Origin: Emydura subglobosa
Taxonomy: Eukaryota; Chordata; Testudines; Chelidae
DNA length: 64,000 bases
Assembly (NCBI GenBank): GCA_007922225.1
Contig: ML679961.1
Coordinates: forward strand, 2,462,960 to 2,526,959
Direction: 5' to 3'
In this document: positions 54,423-64,000 of the stretch, one piece after another
How the letters are laid out: the number at the start of each line of letters is the position of its first letter
Position numbering within the stretch: the first letter of the stretch is position 1
Program-made: the position numbers and the translations under genes
The notes under the pieces: model-generated
Told to the model about the DNA's origin: nothing
What the model saw: the letters and a program-made list of their open reading frames with translations, nothing else
Database searches by the model: none

Positions 54423-57296
54423 CCACTCTGTCATCGTGGTGGGTAAAAATGGTTTTTTGCAAGTGGTGATCACTATTGTGTATAACCACATCTATTTCTC
54501 CATACATCATCACTGAAAAATGTACCTTCAAAAATTCCCCAAAGAGGGGATGATACTTCAGTTGAACCATGCATACGAACATTGGGTTGCTAATTGCAGT
54601 ATGGACAGAAATGAGCAAAGTTACCTTTCCAAATGCCAGTCGGAGGGGTTGGACTCCCAAAGGATCTAATTCCACTCTTCAAACTCGTGTCAAAGCAGCC
54701 TAATGAATTTGCCACCTTAAGTGGAGTTTTTTCACATGTACACTGTGGTAAGGGAGCAGAATTGGCATCTGGTGCCATAGCACAGAACAGATCTGCTGGA
54801 GCCGTCATAGCCCAGTGCTTTCTGCAGCAGAGTAACAGGGGGAAAAGGGACAAATATTTTATTTAAAAAGTGCCAGGAAGATTGATTAATATATTCACAA
54901 ACCATTTCCCCAAATCTACAAGCTGAGCAAACTGTGAAAAAAGGTATTCCTTAATAATTCATTCCAATTATCATCCTAGCCCTCCCCAGTCTCCAGTCCG
55001 CAGCTCTCCCATTATGACTAAGCCGCTGGAGCTGTGCTAAACGGGATGTTACGCTGCGCATATCTCACAGGGTATTTCCTCATGCATGTAAGTGGCGAAC
55101 GCATGCCTTCTGATGCGTGTGTGCTGAAGATGACAGATAAAGGAAGGAGACACGGGAGAGGGCCGACCTTTGACTACATGATAACATGCACAGGATGAAT
55201 TCAAAGGAAGATCAGGGCAGAGGGGGACTAGAGAGAGAAACCTGTGGGAGGCCAGATAATTAGACCCAAAACAGATTAAGAGTTCCTTTCTAAATTGCAG
55301 CTCTTCATCGGAACCGGACAAAGCCCATTTGTTTCGTTTAACACTACCATGGAGCATTAGACAGAGATGTGCAGAGGAGGTACAGCCATGTCTTTTTTTC
55401 CCTGTGTAGGGAAGGGTTTTCATCTTAAAGCCAGAGAGCGAAATCTTACTGTACCATGTAAGTGGAAATAATATTCATCTTGCAGCGTCTTTGCCTTGTT
55501 ATATTGGCTGCCTCTGTCCAGACGCTAGAACAGCCTTCCCCAGCTGGCTGGGCTCCCAATCCCTTGTCTGTTCTCAGGGCATGCAGCAGCTGAGGCTCAC
55601 ACCCAAATCGAGGATCTCAGCTCTGAAAGAAAACCAACGCTTATTTCCTGGCTCTTTTCCTTGCACGTGAGTTGGTGCTACACGTGGATAGCTGGATTGA
55701 TCTCTAATCCCTGACTTTGCACAGGCCTCTCACTGTCCCCATCACAGCCACTCGGCTTGGCCTGGGGTCCGGAGAATCCACAGCGTGACTCCGCTGATTT
55801 TCAGGGCCTACGTCAAGCATACAGAGGCATTTTCACTGAAGCTGCCCTTGCAGTAGGGACCAGCTGTCAGCATGCAGCAGAGCCAGCTCTTCTGCTGTGC
55901 AGCTAAAATGGCCTCTACCTAGGAGTCAATGGTCTAGCGGCCTGAGCACAAAGGACCAACCCCAGTTCTGACACCAATGCTTTCTGTCCCGGCCTGGGGT
56001 CATTTCTCCTAACAGCCCTGGGTGTTTAAAGTTTATCATCTACACACAGAGGTTTGCTGGTAGGTGCTTCATTTTTACACAGCCCCGAACAGAAACACCA
56101 GCCTTAACCCATGGGTGGGCCCAGCATCAACGTTTTTTAGAACTTTAAAATGCGTATTTTTATTTTCTTGGTTTATTTCGTCAATCCGATGTGAAAGATC
56201 AACCCGACGTTGGGACAGCAACAGTGACAGACCTGTTTCAGGGGGTGGGGGGGCATGATCATTGGATGGTTAATGTTTCTGGAAAAAGGGAAGCCAATCT
56301 TGCCATGAGCTTGCTGCTCTCAGACTGTGTGTGGGGAGAGGGGCAGCTGGCTCTGGGGCTTGGCTCACTGGAGGGGCTTCACATATTGCAGAGTGGCATC
56401 ACGTGTGTCTGATGGAGCTGGGGCCAGTTTGCAAGGTGCTCACATGCACACCCAGTGGGCACTGTTTCCTTGGGCTTCCCAAACCCCGTGTTCCGTGCAC
56501 CCTACAGAAACCAGTCCTGAGAAGAGGAGCATTCTTTATGTACAGGGCTAGCCCATGGATGGATCGAAGCAGAAGCTGTGTGGCTCACTTCAATAAATGT
56601 AGGAGTTTGGGGGAGTCAATCTGGGGGGATTCCTGGAGGAGAGGAAAGGGAAGGAAAGGCAGGACTCTGTAATTCCTTATGTGGGAAGGAGGATGTATGG
56701 GAAAAGGCAGATTATGCGGGGAGGAGATTATCAAGAAATCCTAAAACCAGCCTCGATACGTGCAGAGTTTCTCCAATATGGAATTTGCTCTCTGATCATC
56801 TGACCGGTTTCTGATAACCTTTGTTCCACCCCATATGGCACAGGGCACAAGCACTTTGAGTTACATCCGTTCACTTCCCTTATTCATCCCTCCATGGTCC
56901 CTGCTCCCCTCATGTGCATCTCCAGGCGTCTCATCAAATTCACACATTTGCGAAGAGAAGCAATTGCCAGGTGTGCTTTCTTCCCAGTGTGTTTTAACTG
57001 CAAAGCAAAACAGGCATCCTTGGGCTTGTTTTATTTATAAGAGCTATTCATTCTCTTTCTTAATCTCTAACCACATGCTGAGTTACACCTCCTTAGTATT
57101 ACACAGTATTATATTTCAGAGGGGAGGTTAGTTCATGTGTGTTTCTATGTGATTTTATTAGGTTGCTTAAAGGCTGTTTCCATCCAGACTTTTAGCATTG
57201 CATGATTGATGAGATTGCAGGTTACAGTCGCTCCCTCTGGTATTTCTGGAACAAAGGTTTTGTGATAAGCCCCACTTACCCTGGGTTTATAACTCA
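54423..57296. other. Unique non-coding DNA
   Basis: No recognisable repeat or domain. Frames up to 124 codons (55049-55423 minus; 56331-56672 plus) carry no recognisable motif. Confidence 0.4.
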
Positions 57297-57720
57297 GGGT
57301 ATGTCTTAGCTGCAGAGTTAACCCAGCTCTGTCACAGGTTTTAGCCTCCCCCAGTCGTCCACACAAAAGCACTGCTTATGCAGGTGCTTTAAACATAAGC
57401 TGGCTTTACCCAGCTGGGGATGTGGGTTAGAACCCAAGCTCCGTTCTAACTTGGTCTGGATCCCACCCACCCTGCAGTGAGGAAACAGGCTAACTCACTT
57501 GAGTGCTGGTGCCTTCCCACAATTCCCCACGGAGGACAGAGATTCTCCCTCAATTAGGAGGAGCACAAAGAGCCCTGGGATGTGGCCCCAGACCCACCCT
57601 GGCACATGCCCAACAGTGAAGACCAGCAATGTGGGGGTGGCTTTGCAGTGAGGATGCTCACACCCAGGCTAGGCTAACCCAGGAGTTGATCACTGGGCTC
57701 ACACTGCAGTGAAGGCATCC
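57297..57720. mobile_element. MITE with Harbinger-like termini
   Basis: The left end GGGTATGTCTTAGCTGCAGAG and the inverted right end GGATGCCTTCACTGCAGTG are imperfect inverted repeats of about 25 bases around 0.42 kb of non-coding sequence. The right end shares CACTGCAG with the right end of the Harbinger transposon at 11756. Non-autonomous; target duplication not resolved. Confidence 0.55.
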
Positions 57721-57789
57721 AAATAGTCCCCTCGCCTTCCAACCGTTGCTTTGAGGCGGAAACAACATACCGTTTCAGCAAGCGTTGCT

Positions 57790-57970
57790 TTTTGAAACCA
57801 GATTTGACTTAACTTGATTCATTGCTCTTTGTTTTAAGTTGTTCTCAAGATGGTGGGGATGTTTACTTTTGTGAATTTTCATGAAATGTTGTCCCTTTTT
57901 AGCGGAACAAAAAAAAGTTGAATTTTGAAGTTTCTGACTAGCTCCAGGAGCTTTTTTTTTTTTTTTTTAA
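57790..57970. repeat. Old amniote repeat plus poly-T run
   Basis: The sequence ends 'ttctgactagctccaggag', resembling the repeat at 30330-30445, and is followed by a T-run at 57952-57968. Confidence 0.35.
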
Positions 57971-58872
57971 AGCATTTTGATTCCTCAAGTTCAAAGCTTG
58001 CCATCTTTTTACGGTCCGACATTGATTTTTGTTTATTACAAAACACCAAGTTTTAGAAAACATACAACTACCACTTGTCTACTGAGTGATTGTTAGTAAG
58101 CATCCTTATACATGGCGGCGATATTTCCCTGATCAGACCCAATATATTGTATTGTATATAGCTCTTAAGATATATAACCCCCTAATAACTCATTTCTGCA
58201 TTAAAGCTCCCCAAAGATGTGTTAGCCTGGAGAGGAGCAGCTGTCTACTTTTCACAGAGATAATAGAGTGCCAACGTAAAGAGTGAGATGTAATGGTGCC
58301 CCTCAACATGCGAAGGAAGGGCCAGCAGTGGTCTGACTGGGGCAAAGCATGTGGATTGGTAACTAAATGGAACTATTTTAACTGCTTCTTCCCTTCCCCG
58401 GGATCTGAAAGAATAAGGAGGAATGTGGAAAATGCCTAGACAGAACGTAGGATGAGAATTTCTAAGTGCTTTTTACTCCCTTAAATACCAAAGGGTGGTT
58501 CGGGTTGATTGTGTCAGTGAACTGAAGATAATGGGGCACAGATTCCTGAACTGTTCCTTTTAATCCAAGTGAAGGGGCTTCGAGGGATCTTTTACTGAAG
58601 CTTAAACAGCATCTCAGACATTTCCAGTGAGAGCGAGCAGTCTGGATTACAGTGAAAGCTGTAACGTTGCCGGGGCAATCAGACGACCCCATGCAACTCT
58701 GCTTCCTTCCATTCCCACTATTTGAAAAACAAAATAAGCCACCACCTTAAAACATGGAGATCTAGCTGCACATTTACACACAAGCCGAGAAATTCAGACT
58801 TCCTTCCACTGCACAGTGGCTGGCCATTGGCGATCTGAGAGTGGTACAGAAATAGAGCAGAAAGGTCCAGGT
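57971..58872. other. Unique non-coding DNA
   Basis: No recognisable gene or repeat. Confidence 0.4.
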
Positions 58873-59160
58873 TAAGGCTTATTATTCACTGTATAATAGT
58901 AAAGCCTTCAGTTTGTAGAGAAGATCAAGGCCCCATGGTGCTATGCACCACATATAGCTAAAGAAAGAAGCAGTCCCTGCCCCAAAGAACATACAATCTA
59001 AACAGACAAGACAAAGGAAATAGTATCCCTACTTTACAAAAGGGGAAACTGAAGTGCACAGAAGTTCAGTGACTTGCCCAGGCCCTGACAAAATTCATGG
59101 TAGAGCAGGGACTTGAACTCAGATCTCCTGTTACCTAGTGCAGTGGTGCAACCAACCAAG
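58873..59160 (+). mobile_element. L3/MIR-like ancient retroposon
   Basis: The landmarks 'aaggccccatggtgctatgc' (about 58927), 'agtccctgccccaaagaaca' (about 58971) and 'acaatctaa' resemble an L3-type tail. They are followed by 'tttacaaaaggggaaactga' and 'agtgacttgcccaggccc' (about 59033-59086) and 'cttgaactcagatctcc', which is the order seen in MIR/CORE-SINE-type elements. It is diverged. Confidence 0.65.
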
Positions 59161-59511
59161 GAGGACATAAGGAGTCTTAACTCCAGGCTTCCTGGCCCAT
59201 GTGGATCTAGTATTTGTTTAAACAGTGTGTGTTGAAATGGCTGTCTGTCGTATCCAACGGCGATACCACAACATCATGTGTGTTCTCATGTGGCTGTATA
59301 GCCCAATCCGTGGGAGTAAGACCGTGAACAGATGTCGCACAGGAAGACTTGGCATGGTGTTTGTCCTGAAGACATGACTGCGGAAGTGGATGCTGAACAT
59401 TTAACTAAGTGATAGGTTTTTTCCTGTAGCTATAGGACAAAATAGTTAACAGCAGATTTTAAGTTTTATTTCATAACTATATGTTGTTAGCATTTACACC
59501 ATAACATACAG
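59161..59511. other. Unique non-coding DNA
   Basis: No recognisable gene or repeat. Confidence 0.4.
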
Positions 59512-59726
59512 GGCTTGTCTACACTAACAGTGCTGCACCGATGGAGCTGTGCCGCTGTAGCGCTTAGTGAAAATGCTACCCACACTGGCAGGAGAGCTTC
59601 TCCCAATGGTGTAGGTACTCCATCTCCCCAAGAAGATGTCAACAGGAGAAGCCCTCCCATCGACACAGCACCATGTATACACCAGCAGTTAGGTTGGTAT
59701 AACTGTATTGCTCAGGGGTGTGGATA
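59512..59726 (+). mobile_element. MITE, left half, GTCTACACT terminus
   Basis: It starts GGGCTTGTCTACACTAAC, the same core as the Harbinger termini. The inner sequence 'taggttggtataactgtatt' (about 59691) and 'gctcaggggtgtgga' matches the middle of a palindromic MITE that I recall as common in turtles. The right half with the second terminus is absent. Confidence 0.5.
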
Positions 59727-60779
59727 AGTTGGTATTGTAGGCAAAACCACAGGGCATTATTTAGCTATAAGATGGACCAGCTGTGTATCACTACCACAAT
59801 GCAAGATATGTAACGATGACTAATCAAAACAACAAAGGGCAATTTGTGGAGCCAAAATTAGTGTATTTGCTGCTATGGTGGGTGCTTTGAACAGTGACTA
59901 TCATGTACGAACCAGCACGGAGAATTCTCTGCAACACCTTGTGAGCTTTAGCATATCACAATGCCAGGGACCCATCACGCTTGCAGCCGAATGCTTCAGA
60001 CCTTTCCAAATCAGAGATGACGAAACAATGCACCAAGAACCAGAATGCCATCCAGCCAAAGGAAAACATTCTGACCGTGGATTCATTAGTTTCTGACCCG
60101 AGGCAAGTGAGAACAAGGGGAAAATAGTGGAATTAGCACATCCTGTGTTGAGTTCCAAAAGAACAGCTGGAAGGGGAAAGAGGATAACCCACGACGCACT
60201 TTAAACTGCTTTGGAGAAGATTTTCCAAAATGACTAGTGATGTTGGGTGCCTTGTTTTCTGGATGTTCTACTCGAGACAGCTAAAAGGGGCGTAAAGGTG
60301 CTTATCATCGTCCAGAAATAGTCAGGCCTTTCTAAGGTGTCTCAGGTTGGGTCCCCATGGCTGCTAGTCACTTTGGAAAGTCTTAGCCTTTTGTTGTCTT
60401 CAACATTCATATCAACTACTAGTAAGAGGAAAAGGAAAGAGACAGCGATTGCAATATCACAATCGCCACAGCCACTACCCCTTCCTTCAGGTTTTAACTG
60501 CTTTTCTGGTGAGATTTATTTTCATAAATCCAGGACCAGCCAGCATGAGCACGACACATCAGCCAGCCTATGCCAAACAGAAACGGCTTTCCTGCAGCTG
60601 ATTGTGACCAGCAAGCCATGAGTGTGCAGGTATGTGCTCTCTTGCACAGATGTCTCATCTCTCAGGTGATTCAGCTACTTAAATTGCAACTTCAGGAGTT
60701 AGGCAAACTTCTTGTAGACCCCCATATTGTCAGTGATAACAACAATGAAGACATTTTTAACATCTTTGTAAACTTAATG
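59727..60779. other. Unique non-coding DNA
   Basis: No recognisable gene or repeat. Confidence 0.4.
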
Positions 60780-60977
60780 CTTTAGAGCAGTGTTTCTCAA
60801 CCTGGGGGTTTAGAGGGGTCGCAAGTGCAGAGCTGGTATTGGGGGTGGCAAGAAAGGCAATTGCCTGGAGCCACAGGGGCACCATGAAACTAAGTTACAT
60901 GCCTCAGCCCCGTGGGGGTGGGACTCAGGCTTCAGGGCTACAGTAGTTTGGAAAGGTTAAGAACCACTGCTTTAGAG
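60780..60977. mobile_element. 182-bp hAT MITE with perfect 8-bp duplication
   Basis: The element at 60788-60969 starts CAGTGTTTCTCAACCT and ends AGGTTAAGAACCACTG, near-perfect inverted repeats of the hAT-Charlie type. It is flanked by CTTTAGAG at 60780-60787 and CTTTAGAG at 60970-60977, identical over all eight bases. It is too short to code for a transposase. Confidence 0.88.
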
Positions 60978-63299
60978 GTTGAGTGAATAAAGGAGGTAGT
61001 AATTTGTTGATGTGATATTCAAACTAAAGGCCAAGTTTCACTAAGGACAAGTCTAACCCAGCACCCTGGTAATATCTGCATTGCTTAGATACAACTGGTA
61101 CATTGGAAAGGTGTTTAATTTCACTACATCACAAACTCCTGTACCAACATGACCATGTCATTGCAATTGTTCACACATTTTATTTTTATGTGTCCTATCT
61201 TTCAATGCAGTTTAATTTCCCTGATGTACTGATACGGGCTACTAGTCTGCACTAAAGTACAGCCATGGACTAAAAATAATAAAAAATGAGAAACTGCAAA
61301 TGAAAAACTTAATGACCGCAGTCATTAAAATGGATCCTACTCTCCCAGGCTCTATAGGTTCTGGAACATCAACCCTGAGTAGTTACAGACACCAGAGACA
61401 ATGAAGCTTTTTCGGATGCAGCTGTAGTTAGTCAAGGAAAAGAAAGGCCATCTTTCTGCTGAATGCCAACTTGAAAAAATGTGAGATGTAAACCAACACT
61501 ACAGAATACCTTCAGCAGGTGACAATTTTCAACAACTGATTTTTTTCCCCCCTGTCTGTAGCACTGATGATAGTGCTCTCAGAATGTTCCCAGGCTTACT
61601 TCAGACGAATAACCAGGCCACAAACTTTGAAACAGTTCACATTACATAAACATGGCTCCTCCACAGCTGCCTCACTGTGACCACACATGCACGGTTTAGT
61701 TTGGTTATGCATACTAAAAATCTGGTTTAGAATCTGTTCAAAACTCTCCACAGGAAGTGTAAAATTTTTAGCAAAGATTTTTCATTTCAAACATCTCATG
61801 AGAAAAATTCTGATTTTCTAAGTAGAAAACAAAGTTTACTTAATCTTGCTTTTTGTGGTTGCCTTTTTTTAAGCAATATTTCTAAAAACTTTAATAAATT
61901 CTATAAGCACACTGTATTTCAAATATAGCTCGTCACACAAATCATAACAGAGGCAGTAAGAAAAATCTATAAAGGACTCAGGAGGATGGCCATTCTGAAT
62001 CAATGCAGCCTTTAAAAAAGAAATGCAGTGGCACTTAACATCTTTGCTCTGAATCACTTTTAGCCTTATTAAAAACAGATCAATAACAGCAGAATAAAGA
62101 TTATGCAACTTTGGAGGGTAAAGACACTCCAAAATAAGTCACTTTCTTTCTGAAAGGAAATCCCTTCTGCAGAAAAAGCAGAAATATGCATTGCCTTGAC
62201 TTATAAATTGACTTTCAATCCTTAAAAAGAGACATGCCAGTCAATAGCAGTAACACTGGCAGGAACTGAGGTCTCCAGTTTGTTAAATAAACAGAACAAT
62301 ATAATTTGCATACATAGCAACTTAAAGTCTCAGAGTTTCAATATTTTACACGAATATCCTTTATAATATGTAAATACACCCCTAGCATGTAGATCAAGAT
62401 GTCAGTAAGAATTAAGCAGAAATTCAGGTTATATCACTGGATTTTATACAACGGATATCCGTTATCTGGACATCAAACTCAGGCAGAATATACCGTTCAG
62501 TTTATGCAGACTCTCAAATAATTTAATCAATAAGAAATTAAAGACAAACTCAACAGCCAACCTTGAAGATCAAAAGCCATTCTAAACCTAACTGTGTGAC
62601 AATGAAAAGGAAGTCATTACACATGCTTCCCCTAAAATGGGCAGTGAAGAGATTTCTGCTCTGTGAAAAGCTGTGAATTTTGCCTACATTCTTAGGACAA
62701 GAAATTTCAAATCCAGTATAAAACAATCACATGTTGCAAAGAACCACATTTTCAGTATAAAAACTGACCCCAATTACCATCATATTTAGAAACCTCTGAG
62801 ATATATTTATAAATTTGCCCCTTTAATACATTTATATTCATTGTTTTAAAAACAAACAAACAAACTATATTTATGGTCTTCCCAAATTCAAAACAATGTC
62901 AAAAGAATTCAAATTTAAAATGAACTCTCTGATTTGGCAAAATGTAGAATTGCAGACTCTTCACTTGTTTAAATTGAGAAGCTGCAGAATTGTTAAAACA
63001 GCTTTAAGGTAACATACCATATGGCCTGTCTCACATAACACCATTCCATTAGCATAGCCAAGGGGACACCTATCACCCCATCTGCATAGAAAGCAGCTCC
63101 CTAGAGAGAATGATCAATATATATTACAATCCAAAGGAGAAATATATATTCATGAAAAGCAGCAGCATGAGCTTAACCACCTGCCACAAACAGGCGAGAT
63201 CAGGAGACAGAGTTGGTCTTTTGTGACTTATGATCAAGTATGTGCCCCAATGACAAAAAAAAGTTTTGTAGTATTGATTGTATCTCAGAAACTGCTTAC
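60978..63299. other. AT-rich unique DNA
   Basis: No recognisable mobile element. From about 61740 the sequence is strongly AT-rich with many T-runs and A-runs. It could be intron, or a 3' untranslated region read on the minus strand, but nothing proves either. Confidence 0.35.
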
Positions 63300-63373
63300 C
63301 TCAGTTCTCTCCAGTTCCGGGCCTTCCAAAACCCCTCAGCTCAGCAGGTATTGATTGGAGATGAGAGACACCC
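63300..63373 (-). other. Exon-like 74-base interval, minus strand
   Basis: On the minus strand a TTCTATTAACAG acceptor-like site precedes GGGTGTC (63373) and a strong donor CTGAG|GTAAGC follows (exon base 63300). One frame is open for 23 codons ('GVSHLQSIPAELRGFGRPG' then 'TGEN') and then meets TGA just before the donor. It could be a non-coding or terminal alternative exon, or coincidence. Confidence 0.2.
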
Positions 63374-63719
63374 CTGTTAATAGAATATAATTAGAGCTTA
63401 AAACTTGTTCTGGTATTTGCTGACCTTATTGCTAATTTTTGACCTTGTCCATCTCAAATGATGAGACTTCTGATAGGTCTGATAGGAACCTTAGTGAGAT
63501 CACGCTGTACAGGCTTTAAAGAAAATTCTCTGTTAATGCAGGATTGACTCTCTCTCACACACATTACTGTTAGAAGGCTAGGCTAGCCATGCTAATCCAC
63601 TGCTGCAGATGCACCTCTGTAACAGGATACATATATTGACTAAAGCTAGCTGAAAAAATACCCCAGAATTTCCATCCTGTGAGAAATTCCCCTATTTAAA
63701 TATTTGTTTCTATCATTAA
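63374..63719. other. Unique non-coding DNA
   Basis: No recognisable gene or repeat. Confidence 0.35.
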
Positions 63720-64000
63720 CCGGGTCAAAAGTTGAATTAACATTTTTCATGGAATGGAAAATTTTGAATTTTTTTATTCAGAATTGTTGTAATTAAAAAG
63801 TTTTAGACCTTTCCAGAAGAAAACATTTCGTTGTGGAACACTGAGCTCAATCCACTGGAGCTGTTGTGGTGCCTTGGGAGAATTGTAGTTCAATGCTTCC
63901 TGCTCCTTGATCTTTTTGGGCTGGGATCCCCAGTCCAACTGTCTCCCATGGCCATGGGACTGCCAAAATGCACTGTGGCAGTTCAACCAAAAGGGAGCCC
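63720..64000. repeat. Old amniote interspersed repeat
   Basis: A T-rich and A-rich stretch ('tttttcatggaatggaaaat') is followed by 'ggagaattgtagttcaatgc' and 'ctcccatggccatggga'. The combination recalls an abundant amniote repeat related to those at 30330 and 57790. It runs off the window end. Confidence 0.4.

Overview
This is vertebrate nuclear DNA from a non-avian sauropsid, most likely a turtle. The evidence is the repeat content. CR1-type LINE fragments dominate, several carrying the 3' end typical of sauropsid CR1 (a 'ggaagggacctcaggaggtc' stretch and ATTCTATG-type short repeats). They sit with L3-like and L2-like LINE tails, MIR-like pieces, PIF/Harbinger and hAT DNA transposons, and retroviral-type LTRs without internal genes. 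There are no operons, no bacterial signals, and no host gene that I can name. The species call is an inference from repeat types recalled from the literature.

Layout. 1-5.2 kb: mostly unique sequence with one short MITE. 5.2-8.3 kb: CR1 pieces and a probable minus-strand LTR. 8.4-11.9 kb: the best-resolved structure, a palindromic hAT element (8-bp target duplication) split by a 3.1-kb PIF/Harbinger transposon (TTA duplication) carrying two broken, convergent genes: a Myb/SANT-like DNA-binding protein (plus strand, one intron) and a HARBI1-type transposase (minus strand). 12-18.5 kb: a cluster of LTR-like blocks, including a solo LTR with a 4-bp duplication inside an old LINE. 19-21.5 kb: antisense CR1s, one split by a small hAT. 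21.5-25.1 kb: unique DNA with conserved-noncoding-like patches and an unassigned 208-codon frame. 25-30 kb: CR1, L2-like, MIR-like and hAT pieces. 31-37.6 kb: a CR1 endonuclease region interrupted by an antisense CR1, then two L3-like copies. 37.8-39.1 kb: a tRNA-like SINE split by a TG...CA element with a 5-bp duplication. 39-54.4 kb: further LTR-like and CR1 copies with unique spacers, including one exon-like open frame at 47.16 kb. 54-64 kb: mostly unique DNA with MITEs, an L3/MIR-like piece, a 182-bp hAT MITE with a perfect 8-bp duplication, and an exon-like site near 63.3 kb.

No intact protein-coding gene is demonstrable. All recognisable coding sequence belongs to mobile elements, and every copy is truncated, frameshifted or interrupted by stops. 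The two Harbinger proteins would have worked together (transposase plus DNA-binding partner), but both are inactivated here. The window therefore reads as an intron or intergenic region. I found no convincing new biological system; the most informative content is the nested insertion history, plus a few exon-like or conserved-looking unique segments.
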